DNA of 64,000 bases, from NCBI GenBank assembly GCA_014706295.1, contig JACSVZ010000002.1, forward strand, positions 108,908,930 through 108,972,929, given 5' to 3'. Numbering within the stretch: the stretch's first letter is position 1; the number at the start of each line of letters is the position of its first letter. Under the pieces are notes generated by a model that ran no database searches, had not been told where the DNA came from, and saw nothing but the letters and a program-made list of their open reading frames with translations. The position numbers were made by a program, and so were the translations under genes. Below, one piece after another: positions 26,579 to 40,416 of this stretch. Source of the DNA: Lycocorax pyrrhopterus obiensis (taxonomy: Eukaryota; Chordata; Aves; Passeriformes; Paradisaeidae).

Positions 26579-29056
26579 AAATGCACATGGACCATACAAG
26601 ACGGCTGATAATGATATATTGTGCTGGTAACTAGCACTGAGTCAACTCCAACAGTGTAGGTTTCAACAGTGCTGTATTTTCAGCCAAGGAGACACTAATT
26701 TGTACATTTCACTATTTTCTCTTTATTTAGTCTTCTCATGGCTCAAAATATTCTTTAACAGTTCTCCATGCTTTTAGTTCTTAACTTTTACTCAAGCTGA
26801 ATTCTGTTGTTTCCATTCGTGTATCGTATTTCCCTCGCTTTTCCTCGTCAACAGCATGCAGAGATTGGCAGCTATCAATTAGATTGTAGTGCCATTGTAA
26901 ATTATTTATTATATTTCATAATGATAAAGCAGCACTTGATCTTGCAGTAAGATAAGGTCTCTGGTGCAGTGCCTGATAAAAACTTCAATCGCAGGACCGT
27001 ATTCTGCTTGTCACTGAAAAAAATCAATGCAAAAGCTAAATAAGTCTTCATTTCCTGATACATTAATAAGTTTCCAGTTACTTCACCCATTTCTTAAGAT
27101 AAAAAAAGTATTAGCTGTTGGCATTGCTGTTTCTTGCTTGTAGCAATAGTAACATTCACCTGCTCATTTTTCAGCTTCAGACTATCCATGCTATGTGGCA
27201 CTCCCTGGTCCCCTCATCTGGAGGACCCATAGAAACACAACACATTTTTCTCCTCTTCTTCATGCAGCCATTTCCAGCACAGTGAAATTCAGGCCCCTCA
27301 TAGAGGTGATGTGCATGTGAGTCTTGGCCTGCTGCTGCGTGGGGAAGTAGCCAGGACGTGCACCCACAAATCAGAGCTGGGCGTTTCCTTGCTCCAGAGG
27401 ACAGATAAAGCCTGAGACAAGCACAGCTCAATCTTCTATTTCACACCCTGCTTTGAGGGGCAAAGAGCCACAGAGTGACATCGAAGACTGCAGCCATATT
27501 TTCAATTTATGAGAATAGTAAGAACCCAGGAGCAACAATGTTAGTAGAATTAAGAGCAATTAAAGTCAAATTTGCTCAGCATCTGCAATGGCCCCTAGGA
27601 TTTGTCATTTTTATACTGCAGCAAGGAAACTGAAAGTCCTGGGAGGCCAGGCTCTAGCCCAGATAGATCCGTGTCTCATCCCTGAGCACCACAACAGGGA
27701 GCCTATTAACACTGACAAGGCTGACTGCCCTGAAATTGCAGACCTTTAAAACACTGACATTCTTGGCCCCAGTGGCACAAGGTCCCAGGACCTGTGCCCC
27801 AGTTTTTGGGCAACACCTCAGGACCTCTGGCTGTTGAGTGTCTGGTTCTGCTGTCAGCCACCAGAGTCCCTGCTGCAGCACTGAGGCCACAGCCCCTATT
27901 TTGGGGGACCATACAGGCACAGTCATGCTGCTGAGACTGATGGCAGTCTTTCTGGAGGAACCGTGCTGGGGACACAGGCCCCAGACTAGCAAGACCCCAG
28001 GCATCTCTTTCCAACTCTCAGCAGGGTAGCACTGAAAACTCAGTTTCTGTCATTGAGAAATTGATTGAGCACAAGATGTTAAATAGTCACCTCGGTTTTT
28101 GTTTCAATATTTTTGCTGGCAGATTTTCACTTGTTTGCTATTATTACTTAGGTGTGTTTCTTAAAATCATCTTTCTCATCAAAAGGGCTTTATATATGCA
28201 CCAATATCAGCCTTTAATTGACAGGTATCATATTTAAAAGGCAAATAAGTTAAATAGAAGGCATTAAAACAAATAGATCTGAGAAAAATGATTGAACACT
28301 GCCTTCAAAGATGTATGTATTTCATGGACTTCATCTTAAAATTGGTGTCTATATTCTTTCTTCTTAGCAAGGAGTATGACTGTATAGTGAGCTTTTCCTA
28401 ACTCATGGAAAATTCTCCAGAACTGATGAAAATTCAAGTGCATATGAAAATAAAGAAGTATTTTCTAGAGTGTTAGCTTCAGACTGGTTTTCACTATGTT
28501 TATCAAGAACTTTGGGTTTTATGGTCCTTCTTTGAAATGTGATTTCTAAAAATCCTTTCAAACAACAGTCTTCCTAGATAAAAGCTGGTAGCAGTAATAA
28601 ATAAGAGAGAAAACACATCTTTGGTTAAACTATTTTAATGAGGAGACACTTAAACCATTAATGACCTGAGTCAGTGACTTTAGTAACCATGAGTTAGTTG
28701 GCAGGTTCCACCTACCTTGATTTCCAAGATTCTTAACAGCCACAATTACACAAATAGATTCAGTATTATGTTCCTGATTACCAGATAAATGAAAGATGCA
28801 AAAAGGAATCTAGTTAATGCCTTTATAATCACACGCAATTACCTTAAAAGGATAATAAAAAGGAAAGAAAAATGTTCAGAAGTTAGGAAATGCCAGACTT
28901 ACAGTTGCTTTTGCAATGTTAATTCAAGACCCTATGCATTATGACACAGCCTAATTTGTATGGTTCAGAGTCCTTTTCATATCTCTTTCAAAGCAATGAG
29001 TGGACTCACATTGTGAACAGACCCACATGTGGAGTGAAACAGAGTATTTCTGGGGG
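26579..29056. other. Gene-free segment with GC-richer patches
   Basis: No gene recognised. Two patches (about 27180-27500 and 27640-28030) are clearly GC-richer than their surroundings and hold overlapping frames on both strands. They look like insertions, or remnants of something once transcribed, but I could match them to no family. The rest is AT-rich. Confidence 0.5.
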
Positions 29057-29059
29057 AGA

Positions 29060-29344
29060 CTACTTCTGCGGTGCAGAAACAGTTACATATTCCATGTGAG
29101 ACAGAGCTGAAACAGTACCATGAAGATTTTCATAGATGTTGAGAACACATGACAGCTGATATTTAGGCATCTTTAATTCCTTCTCAGCCTCTGAAAGCAG
29201 AGTGGGCCTAATAGCTTTCCATATTCTTCCATGTTCTTCCATTTCTCCATAGACTGACTCAGGCTTAATGAAGAACTTCAGCTTCTCCCTGGACTGCTCT
29301 GGTGTCACATCTCGTGGCATATTATACATAACGTCACCTTTTCT
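29060..29344 (-). other. Unidentified open frame with protein-like composition
   Basis: On the minus strand, 95 codons are open down to a stop just below 29063; the ATG of the frame is at 29329. The product is unusually charged and balanced for this AT-rich region, for example DVTPEQSREKLKFF, GEMEEHGRIWKAIR and LLSEAEKELKMPKYQL. An in-frame TAG closes it upstream. It could be a fragment of a processed pseudogene or of a mobile-element protein. I do not recognise the family, and chance is not excluded. Confidence 0.25.
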
Positions 29345-30881
29345 GAAAATCTACTCTGGATCTACGTGACACTGAAATATGTAGTATTAACCACCATTTA
29401 AGGCCAGAAGGTCCCTGATGAGATCCAGAGGACAGAAATCCATGGTCAAGTGCTGTGTAGGGTGGGCAAACCAGTGGAACTGACGAAGTCATCTTGGCAT
29501 GGTAGAAACCAAGAAAAAGGACCATATGGGCTTGAGCCCAAGGAGGTCTCCATGGTCTCATTTATTTAGCCTTTTTTTTATGTATCAAATGCCTAAAAAG
29601 GAGTGCTGTCAGTCTTTGTTGCGGCCAATGCTGAAAAATGGAAAGCATAAATGTCAGAAGCTGAATTTTCTGGGTTTTGTGATTTTTTTCCAAGTCTGTT
29701 TTTCTTCTACTTTTTGGGACACAAGTTCAGCTTCTAGCAGAAGAAGTAACAATAGTTGTCTTAATTATTCATTTTGATCAGTTTTCTCTTTCTGCAAAAA
29801 GGCAAAGAAAGCAAAGATCTGCACACATCACATGCATTTTGCTTTCTTTTAGAAGAAAATTTGGGCACACAAGGAAGGAGAGGAACATTGCACTTCAAAA
29901 CCTTCCCAGTTTGGAACACCAGGAGAGCAAGACTGCAGAGCACACAACAGGTACATTCAATGGCAGCAGAGACAGAGTAACCATAAAAAATGGATAAAAA
30001 AATTGTTATTTCTTTTTCAAGTTAAAGACTAGGCTGACTAGCACACCAACTGTTTTGCACTCCTCTAATACAAAAAGATGCTTATTTGGATGCTTTATGC
30101 TATTCCAGAGTTTGGAAAAGCAATAAAGAGTATATCAATACATTTGGCTTTACAAGTTGTTTTTTTTTAAAAAAACCCCAACACATAAAACCATACTGCA
30201 ATCACTTTTCTTTAGCATATCTTCAAGAGTTTCATTCAGAAGTTTAAAGGTTCCTTAACCCTAACCCTTTCTGAGGTCAACAATATGTGCTATATAGAAT
30301 AAATAGAATAAAATATTACTATTTCTTTTTCTATTACCTGAAATATTTACATAAAATAAATCCACCATAAGTCCAAATCAATAATAAAATTACTGTTCTG
30401 TGCCAAAACTATCTCACATAAGTCAACCGCTTTTAAATAAATACAAAAGTCTTATCTTGAGTGGAGGCTAGGCAACAGAAAATAAAATTTAACTGCAAAG
30501 TCAGTTATCTAGCTATAGATAGCAAAGAAATACAGAAATTTAAAATACATACTGAAGACCCTTATAGGTACAAAGCTTTGAACTTGGTCAATAGTCTAGG
30601 AAGGCCAGGTTTTGGCAATTACACAATACCTAAAGGGTTGATAAGTAAAAAGCTTCATGTCATAGGACATAGGAAGATCTATAATACAGAACTCACTGAA
30701 ATACAGTCACTGGGAATGTAGAAGAAGTATTTAATTTTATTATAAAATCTGATAAATATTTATTATCTAGTTCAAGAATTCATCTTAATAAGAGTTTAAG
30801 GCTCTCCTAATTCACTTTCCCCAAGAGAGTAGGCATGTTTGTTACCAGTGGCTTTTCACTGCAGGGCGTAGCTTTTTAGGT

Positions 30882-30904
30882 AAAAAAAAAAAAAAAGAAA
30901 GAAA
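30882..30904. repeat. Poly-A tract followed by GAAA units
   Basis: Fifteen A are followed by GAAAGAAAAC. It is a simple low-complexity tract, with no retroposon body recognisable upstream. Confidence 0.8.
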
Positions 30905-32970
30905 ACTCCAATGCTACCTTTTCTCCCCAAAACTGAAAAAGGGCAGCTTCACAGGAATTAAAATAGCTAAAATAGTAAAATAAAAGGTAGGATTGTACAG
31001 TGACTTTTATTTTGGCTAAATATAAGACTGTGAATAAGACGGTAAATACAATAACTGATAGTTAACATCTGTTTATAGTACTACTACATCTACTAATCTG
31101 ATTATCATACTGCCTGTAGGAAATGAAACAATTGTATTTGCATGCCTACAGCCCAAGTCTGTTCGATTTCCTGTGGATCATCTATGTATACCTAGACAGG
31201 TGTGTTGCCCTCAGGCTATTTTTACTACATGACATCTGAAATCACAACTGTGAACCAGTTCTGCAGGTGAGAATTTTCCCAACAGAGTATTTACATTTGA
31301 ATTTGAAAAGTTCTGTGCAGGTTCAAGGAAGAACAAAGTACTTACTGACCAACCATGGCCACTGGTTTTAGAGTTGCCTTCCGTACTGGGACCCATATTA
31401 ATAATCCAATCTTTCAGAAAGGCTTATTTTTACCAGGAAATAATTTGGGCTACTGTTATCTAGGTACTTAAATATAAAGGTTTAGGTACCTTGCATGAGG
31501 CACTGGAGTTCGAAAGCTTTGCCCAACATCTAAATTAAATAGCATTTTGCTACAAACATGTAAGAACAGGAACTGCAACATCTCAAAAGAAAAACTGCAC
31601 CCAGGCTGCCTGGGGCTGCATTTACTCAGAGCTTAACTTCAGAACTCCCCTTGCACCTTTAAGAAATTACTGCTTGAGGGACAGTGTGAAGTTCCTATGT
31701 GCACAAAAATTAACTTCAATTCAGTATAATTTTCTTATCTGTCAGAATTTTTAACTATTATTTTTCATAGCTTCAGGAAAAAAAAAAAAGCCAGCGTTTT
31801 TCTAATGGGCCACTGATCAGAACTGTTATTCTGATGGTGAAATCCCAAAGGGAAACATGTTTCAAATATGAAGTATTCCCTCCAGAGTCCCTGGCAGTCA
31901 TAGAAAGAAGAACTTCTTGATGTATAAAGACGGTGTCACCATTGTCAGAGAATACTACAGCAGGAAATGAACCACAAATAAAAGCAATGTCTTTCTGCCT
32001 AGGAATCAAAATAGTTGTTTTTTAACCTACAGTAATTGTAGAGAATAAAATCCTAATGAATGCTTGCACACACTATGAGAAAAAAACCACTTGTCTATAG
32101 CGTCTTTTGAATGTGCATATACTTGGGCTAATACTCAAGCTGATAATTTAAAGAGGACAAGGTTGTACACAACATATAGGGAAGGTCCCCATCAAGAAAT
32201 CAAAATATCATTTTAGACAAGGTGAAATAATGTACAGTTCACAGCCAACTCACTTTTCCAACAAATGGAGCCATAAATGCAATTTTCTGTCCTTTGCTCT
32301 CAAGAATTAATTTTAAGGTATTCATATTTTTCTTCAAGTACATCTTAAGTCTCAATTAAACCCCCAAAAGCTACAATAAAGTAACATTAAGAGCCAGCTT
32401 AAACCCATCATAGCAAGGAAATTCAGTCTTAGGCTAAAAATTTTGTCTCATTCTTCATCTTTAAATCACTCTGTTTTGGTTAGGAATTGTAGGGCCTGGA
32501 GAAGTGTGTGATTTTTCATGCTGCACAGTACATATGTTCCAGCACTTAGGTTAAAGGGAAGTCAGAATTTTTAGCCTTAACTCTGAATTTCTTTACCTTT
32601 GAAGGCTTAACTGAAGCATCTATAATCAGTTTAACATGAGTTTTTAACATTTAAATCTTTTCACCTTGGAATAGAAAGTGGAATTTCGAAAGCTCCTATT
32701 TTGCTGTATACTTCAACAGTGCTTTCTAAATTTAAAGGATTGAGCACTACTTACTACGTGAAACTGAATATATGCATTTTTAAATGGCACTTAGACATGA
32801 GTGGCTTAAATGTGGTAAAAAAGGCTTACACATTGCCAATATAAGTTACAAATTCAAACATTCGGGCATGAAAATCCTTTCCCTAAGTTGTTTTCAAGCT
32901 TCATCCTTTTTTTTCTGTAATAACTAAAGCAAAGCCACAGTAGCTGCAGCCATTTGCATCTAAGGAAGAG

Positions 32971-33225
32971 ATGTTTTGCTTTGGTGATATAGTTAATGAG
33001 TCTAAAAATATTCAGTATAATAATTCTGTCAAAGCCCCCACAGTCTCCTCAATGAGCAGAAGCCTGCAGGATTCCAATGGGGAGCCAAGTAATGAGCTCT
33101 CAGCATTCGCTCCCACACCGTCCAGACGAAATATACTCGGGCCTCCACGGTTCCACATCATTAGCAACATGAAACAAAGACACATGCTTGACTTTAATAA
33201 GCGACTAAAGTTGCTGGCTTATTAG
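32971..33225 (+). other. Open frame in a possibly conserved block, gene unidentified
   Basis: An 84-codon frame with a Ser/Pro/Asn-rich, low-AT middle (VSSMSRSLQDSNGEPSNEL, then PTPSRRNILGPP). Its base composition differs from the flanking AT-rich DNA. No convincing splice acceptor or donor frames it, and I recognise no domain. It could be a non-coding conserved block that happens to be open, an exon fragment, or chance. Confidence 0.2.
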
Positions 33226-33278
33226 GCTGTCACTGCACATAAACTCTATTTCAGTGTGACAAAACAGTTCCCTGCAAA

Positions 33279-33382
33279 AACAACAACAAAACCAAAAAAA
33301 CTAAACCAAAACAAAACAACAACCAAGAAAAAAAAAACCAAAACAAAAACCAAAAAACAAGAAGAAAAGCAAAAAGAAAGGA
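33279..33382. repeat. A/C-rich low-complexity tract (AAAC/CAA units)
   Basis: About 100 bases made almost only of A and C with scattered G, built from CAACAA, CCAAAA and AAAC units and ending in GAAAAGCAAAAAG. The Phe-rich minus-strand frames across it are artefacts of this composition. Confidence 0.85.
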
Positions 33383-36300
33383 ACGCTTTTCCGAGCAGAG
33401 ATTGGTATAATTTAGTGTAGTAAGTGACTGAACAGAGTTGAACGGAGGCACACGGAAGTGATGGGTTTCTGACACCGACTCTCACGGGCACGCCGCAGAC
33501 CGTGGTTTCACTGCTGGAGACGACGGATACGGTGGGCTGCAGTGATCAGGCTATGGGCATATGTGACTGAGTTTTAGTTGATATTCCTGCAAGACAGGAA
33601 GTGAAGAAGCTTATTTCCCACTGGGAAAAGGTTCAGGCGTGATTAACTTGGGCATGACCAAATAGGTCAATGATATGACAATGTGTCTAGCACAATAATT
33701 AAGTGGAAAAATGTGTGTAATTTGTTTCTTCTTGTTCTTCACATACCAATAATGTATTAGCAAGGATTCATTTAATCTCTTTCATTATATAAAAATTGAT
33801 AGCAACACAGTATGATAGCCTTCAGTCGAATACATTCCTTTAAATTATATATATTACCTCAGCAAAATAGTTGCACCGATGAATACTCTTCAGTGTTTAA
33901 ACTTTAATGTTTGACTTGCAGAGCTGCTGAGGAGCCTTTTAAATGTCAATTTTAACTAAAAGTATACTGACAGAGACAGAAAAAATCGTAATATTTACAT
34001 TTTAAAAATGATGGCCTTTGATCTTAAGTAAAACTCAGCATTAGGCATGTGCAGAAAAGAACCCTCCTGTGCCACATGCTTATTCCCAATTTTAAACATT
34101 CTCCTTTTTCATATCAAGGTGACACATGTGAAAAACTAGGGATTGAGGTTAACAGAAGGGTTCACTTATGCTGTAAGTCAACCAGCAGCTGGCTATGGCA
34201 CTCATCTGAAGAGTGAGGATCAAAGCTCAGGTTCTCTCTTCTGCATAAATTCAGAGCAGACATTGATATTTTCATGCACTACAAAGTCACCAGTAGAGCT
34301 TCAAGGGAAGAGAATGATAAAAATCTAGCCATACACATTCAATAGTGTGGCCTTAGAATACCTAGGTTTTTTGAGACAGATGCTGAAGTCCCAGTTCCAA
34401 ACTGGGTTTAACCAACTCAAGATGAGTAGAAATACTGTCCTAGGCTCAAAGAGCGTGTCCCTGTCAAAGCTTCTAAATGAAGTCCTATGAAAAATTCAAT
34501 TCTGCAACCCCACCATTTTTTGAAGGATAAGATTTCTTATGCAGGTATACCCAGCTTCTTTAAATATTTACTTCATTCAGAATACTTTTACAGATGTACT
34601 TTTCTTTCTGAGCTCATTCTCAGACCCTTTTGATAATGGTAACACACTTTCAGGAGACAGCCATCTTAATATTACTGACATGTTTGTACATATATTGGTG
34701 GGCATGTTTAGGAGAATAATACAGTGATTAAAGAGTAAGGTAAATATCTATATTTGGGGGGCAGTTCTGTAGCAGTGTTGTTAATTTTTTTGGTTTGTTT
34801 GGAGAATGTTGAAGAAGAAGGGGTTTTGTAGGCATTGGAATAGCTCCTTTATAATTCCAGTGGAGGTGACACAATTTAAAAAGATCACAGAACAAAAGAG
34901 ACAGAACCTCACTGTTGGCTTAACAGGCTGATCCATCAGAATTTCCAAGGGAAAAAATAGGTTATCTTTTGACAATTTTAAAACAAAAGCGGTGGTTAAT
35001 CACAGCTTTTATAAATGAGGACTTGCAAAGATCAAAAGCCCAGAAAAAGAAAAGAAGCCATGAGTTGCTCTTTTATAAGTTCCTGACAAAACCCAGATAA
35101 TAGATAAATAACAATGAAGGGTACATTATGGCAAAAATTATAATCAGTTGCTAATTTCAGATGTAATCTCAGGATACTTCAACAGCCAGCAGTATGAGCA
35201 GGAAGCTACCTTCACCATGAAGCTCAGCAACAAAGTCTGCAACAGCCAGGCCCAAATCTGTACCACAACATGACCATGGGAACATAAACTTGGAATGCTG
35301 CAGTGAGCATAGCAAGGAGGGCATACATCGAGCACTCCATCATTGTATACAACAATCACACCCAGCTGCCTTTCCCCAAAAGGCTGGGAAACACATAAAA
35401 TTCACCTAGAGCTTTCTCAGAGACTTGTCAAAAGAGGGACTCAAGTGTATAGGTCCTGAAAAACTGAAAAGTCCTCAGTTATGCAATCCGCAAGCCCTTG
35501 CTATAACTATGTCACAGGCAGCGTAGGACTTTGTAGTCAGACACAATGGACATGGCAGATGCAGCACACGCAAGTAAAGCTAATAAATTTGGGAGAAATT
35601 TCAAAACTTTGTGGGCAGTATTGCCTGTCAAAGAAAGCATCATTATGGAATCTTGCCTCTATGTAGCTTTTATCTAGATCCAGCTAGTACATGCTAAATA
35701 CCAAAATACTGTCAGAGTTACCTTCACAAGTTCAATAAGCACAAAGCTGACCTGTGCAGGCTAGATAGGCTTATGCGTTTTTCTTAATAATCTCAGACAT
35801 TTTTTCTAATGATATAATTAATTTTGAACAGTTGAAAAGCTTCTGTAATTTGTATTAAATGGTAAATAAATATATGAAACAAAAATAAAACCCCCAAAAT
35901 TTTCCTTCAGCAATAATACACTCACAATCCATAACTAACAGGAAGACAAACAATCCATACTTGGCACAAAAAACTGAAACTCTATTTATACCCCGGTTCC
36001 CAGTTGATTTAAACCTTCATTAGAAAATATACAACTGTTAGTGCAGAAAAATAGAAAAATCTCGTGTAATAAGAGTAAATTATATATGAATGAGAGCCAG
36101 GCACCCTTTGACACACTGCTGATAAAACCCCTGGCTTCAGGCATACTACTGAATTGGAAACTCTGTTGGGGTAGCACCCCATACAGAATAATGGGAGAAT
36201 AAAATTATACTATAATAAATTCATCCTAGTGACAATTTTATGCACCATTCAGTACTGTTAATTTAATAAAATACCCTTGCAGGGTAGCTGCCCCAGTGTC

Positions 36301-38535
36301 CCAGAGTGCATGTTCCAATACCAGACCCAAAGCAGCAGCTGGACTTCACTGAACTGATTGTCAGTCACTGTTCAGTGGCTGAGAGTGCTTTAAGTGATCA
36401 TGAGCAATACTTTAGAAAATTACAGCATTCTAGCTATAATTTGGTATTAGGACTGTCTTTCATTTAACTCCGGAAGGAAATTATGGCTGCAGGAATCTGG
36501 GTTCCCCACAGAGGTTCAGAGTAGCTAAAGATCTTTCAAGTACTATAGAAATTCTCTTAGTGGCTTGTTTGCTATACTTTGATCACCTTGCATCTAAATA
36601 GAAGAAAATGTATGAGGAAGGAAATAGGAAAGTATTTTATCTTATGTACATTGATTTAGTATCTTTCATTAACTCCCTTTCATGCTCCTATGTGTTCCTC
36701 TATAGGTGTGTCAGAAGAGTAACAGATTAAATAATTTTGCAAGGAGATACAGTCTTATATCTTTCTTTGTGGTCACTGTTCTTCACAACATCTCCTTTCT
36801 GGGAAGAAAATACGTTCACAAAATATTGACTAAGGAAACCAAAGGTAATCCCTTTTACAGGATGCTCCACACGGCAGCAGGGAGAGTTCAATTATCCTAA
36901 GCCTTTGTTCCTTCCCATAAAAGAGAAAATGCAATTTGAAATATCTGGTGGGTATAGCATTTTCCAAGTGGTAGAAAGGAATGTCAAGCCTCTTGATGAA
37001 TGTCAAAATGATAACATGAAAGAAAGCTGGTTATCTGCATTCTACCTGTGTGTCTCTCAGACCTGCTGTCTGACCCAAGGGCTGTCATTGCCTCCTGCCT
37101 TCCCAGCAGATTTGGGCAAATGTACCTACATTGGTACCCATGTATCTGGGTACATACACACTGGCACTGGGGAGTGTGTGCACCATAAGTGCTTCAGAGA
37201 CCTAAAAGGGTGTGGCTGCCTTAGTTACTCTGGCGTTTCTGACCATAGACAAACCCTGGTAGTACTAAACCAGCCGGGAGGGAAGTAAACTACGTTTAAA
37301 GAGTTAAGAAAGCATACATATATAGAACTTCAGGTTGCTCTAGGAACCTCTTAAAATAGACCAAACTCTTGTTGAATGAGCAATTGTTTTCAAAAATGCA
37401 TGTATCAGTGGCATCACCAGAGTACAGCCCAATGCAAAACAATGCTTAGCTAGTGATTCCTCATGATAGAACAACTTGAATTTAAATCCTTTCCCCAATT
37501 TTATAAAAATCTAAGAAACTCTCAGAAATGTCCATTCTTGCCCAAATAAAGAAAAAGTAGTCTCCAATCATTCAACAGCATAATTTTTTGCTTGGTAACA
37601 ACATTGGCAGATGGATGATTTAGTGTTAAAAATCCGAAAGCATATGTAAAACTCCAGTTGTCAGAGGGCTCTGACATATGAAAAGGTTACCACGCATCAG
37701 CTGCTCTGTCATTTAGTCACTGTGCATTCTTTTACCCTGGAACGAGTGTTCAATGTGAGGTAATTTAAGGCAGGCACAGAAATATCATGGTGGAGCTTAA
37801 AAGACTGTATAGACTTACAAACAGCACCACAAGACATGGCAGTTATGCCTCTAGTTAAATGGTTTGCATATCTGCATAAATTCTCTCAATCTATCCATAC
37901 TGCAGGTGCATCCACACCTGACTGGGAAATCATATATCCCTCACTCATAGGAGGATAATTTACAGTACTGCTGTTACGTGCTGTTGTTTGCAGAACTGCA
38001 CACAGACATCACCTTTCTGCAGCTGATGGACAATAATGTGTTTGTGTGTGAAAAGTCAGGACTACTCTATCCTTGACAAAACATGTCTTTGGTGGTTTGG
38101 CATTAAAACTTGTAGTTTTGTACTAATCCTAGTGAGACAAAGAGGAAGTATTTTCTGTAAACATTGTTCTGGAGTTGATAAACAAGGCAATAGCTTAAGT
38201 TTCCAAAATATTTTGTTATTTATATTTTTCACCATGAAATCAACATTTGTTAAAAGCAACAAAATAGGTATTTGGCAGTTATTAAACATAAATGAAAGAG
38301 CATTTAAAATTTCAGTTTTCCACCAAAGGAATAGTCCTCTAAGTTTTCATTGTCTTACACTTTTGGTTTGGTTTTTTTTTTCACATGAAAGTATTTTCAA
38401 AAGATATTTCTGCTTTCTCATTAAATTTAATAATTTCTGAAACTTTCATTGTCTCTATTCTTTATTGAATTACTTGCAACTTAGTACAGTGAATGAAAAC
38501 ATTGACATGAACATAAAGCATGTAATATATATATA

Positions 38536-38566
38536 ATATATAGAATATATAATGTATTCTATATAT
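38536..38566. repeat. AT-rich perfect hairpin, 12-bp arms
   Basis: ATATATAGAATA (38536-38547) and its exact reverse complement (38555-38566) flank a 7-base loop, within a longer TA-rich tract from about 38524 to 38570. This is typical of a cruciform-prone AT tract rather than an RNA gene. Confidence 0.75.
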
Positions 38567-40341
38567 ATCATTGCAATATATTGTCTATGTCAAAATATGT
38601 TTTTCATATGATGAAAAGTATCAGAGTTTCAAAGTCAATGGCTCAAAAAATTTTCTTTCACAGAAAATTTAGAGATTTGTTCTTTTAACTATAATGTCAA
38701 GTATTTTTAAATTATTGCAACTTCCTGCTTCTAACCGAGTTTAGCAGATGATAATTTACACTTTCATGGTCCAATAATATATACTTTCATGGAAAATAAG
38801 GTGCACCAGGCAAAACTGCCAGCTACAACAAACTCAGACATATACTTCAGTACAAGAGGCTGCAATTTTTGCTCCCAACCAAGGGGCTTAATAAAATACA
38901 GACTACTGATGGACCTGGTGTCCAGAATAAAAGCTTAAGGACACAACACTAATGTGGCAGATTGAAATCTTCCTTCACTGAGGCTAGATAATGAAAAAAA
39001 TTACTGCCATCCAGTGTAAGAGAAGGAAAACACTGATTCCAAACCAAGGGGAAGGGATATTTCTTTGCCTTGCCAACCCTGCTGTATGTAGCAGGAAAGA
39101 TCCAAATTTATCCCTTGAATGACATGTAGCTATCAAGCAGGTCCAGCACTTTTCTCCTGTCAGAACTGTTCCTCATGGCCAGCACTATGCTGAGCTGGAA
39201 ATTGCAGAGTAAAACAAATGGGCAGCTGGGAGGAGAAGAGAGCCAGTGAGGGCTGCAAATCTCAGTATTGTTTGGTTGTTTTGGAGCCCATCCAGCTGCC
39301 TTAATCTGGGCTGTCCTGAAGCGCAGAGGTGGGAACCCACATGTTCTGAGGCTTGCAGACATACCTTAGGGCAAGGGTTGCTATGGTGAGAAAGACTGGA
39401 CATCTCTGCACTAGGAGGAGGATCTCCTCAAGGGAAGAAAAGATTAAAATATGTACAGTCTGCCATCTCCCTTGTAAAAGCATGGCAAACAGAAATCCAC
39501 AAAGACCTATTGCAACATCTTCATTTAGATCCAAATTAAAGAGTTAAACTGAAGATAATGAAGGTAGAAGAAGGTGAGATGACTATTGACAATATTTATT
39601 TTTATCAACTGAAAAATAAATACAATGAATTCTCTGGCTCCTCTTCCCTTCATTCTATTTTCACGGCAGTTCCTCTTTTTAGGCAAGGTGTTCAAAATAT
39701 GTAAATAAAAGTAGTGCAATTACTGCTTGATTACTCTTTCTAGGAATAACAAGCAACTTGTAAAGATGTTAAGATTTTCTGTCTAAAATGAAAGTTGTCC
39801 TGAATTTACACAAATCTTGCCCCTCAAATAAATGCTTGTAGTGATGTGAAGATTCAGAAAATGCTTCAACAGCAATAACTGGGATGGACGCTGTGTTGTA
39901 ATAATTTGGATACACTTGACTAATGCAGTTATTCGCAATGAGGTTGGCACAGTGCCCAAAGCATTGAGCAAACAAATACGGCAAGACATTCAGTTTAACA
40001 TCTCCCAACCCTGTGTTGAGGTCTTTGTTCGGTCCAGGGGTGTTGTGGACACTATAGCACATTCTATCATCAAAAATTGCCAAAATATATTTATATTTCT
40101 TTGTTAAATTCACTAGTGTGTTTTATGCAAAAAATGCTGGTGAGGCACAAGCATTTTTAATCAAATTAGTATGCAACATAAGGCAGCTGTGTATTCAAAT
40201 GGGTTTTTAAGCAATTTGGTTGTTTTCTTTATAATAACAGGAAAGAACATTTTGATTTTGAAGGTGACAGAGGCAATATTACCAGAATTAAACAATCTGA
40301 ATTAGCTTTTTCATGAAATGTAATATGTTTTATGCTTTTAG

Positions 40342-40416
40342 ATGGGATGCTCCACTGCTTTCAGATGAGCCTTTCACTGTCACAGTCAATGGCCAGGAAC
40401 AGAATAAGCTCTGGAG
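40342..40416 (+). other. Possible 75-nt internal exon
   Basis: A pyrimidine-containing acceptor (TTTTATGCTTTTAG) ends at 40341 and a donor (CTGGAG|GTAGGA) follows 40416. The 75 bases between are open in one frame, reading WDAPLLSDEPFTVTVNGQ and then EQNKLW. The length is a multiple of three and both ends have matching phase. I do not recognise the peptide. Such structures occur by chance in 64 kb, so confidence is low. Confidence 0.2.

Larger units (their letters stand above)
29345..33278. other. Gene-free AT-rich segment
   Basis: Nothing clearly genic. It contains T and A runs near 30163-30177, and AATAGAATAA repeats near 30295-30312. The stretch 32940-33240 is compositionally distinct and is described separately. 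Confidence 0.55.

Noticed and set aside
25898..26599. 233-codon open frame on the minus strand, the longest in the window
   Set aside because: It lies wholly inside the LTR-type repeat and its degenerate array. The product is a low-information string of repeated motifs, and other frames across the same DNA are open too.
30257..30268. Telomere-like CCTTAACCCTAACCCTTT
   Set aside because: Only two units; too short for an interstitial telomeric array and expected by chance.
33246..33491. Phe/Leu/Val-rich minus-strand frames resembling membrane peptides
   Set aside because: They are the reverse translation of the A/C-rich low-complexity tract.
39769..40113. 114-codon minus-strand frame with a somewhat coding-like look
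   Set aside because: No domain recognised and no splice sites at its edges; several other frames across the same stretch are open as well.
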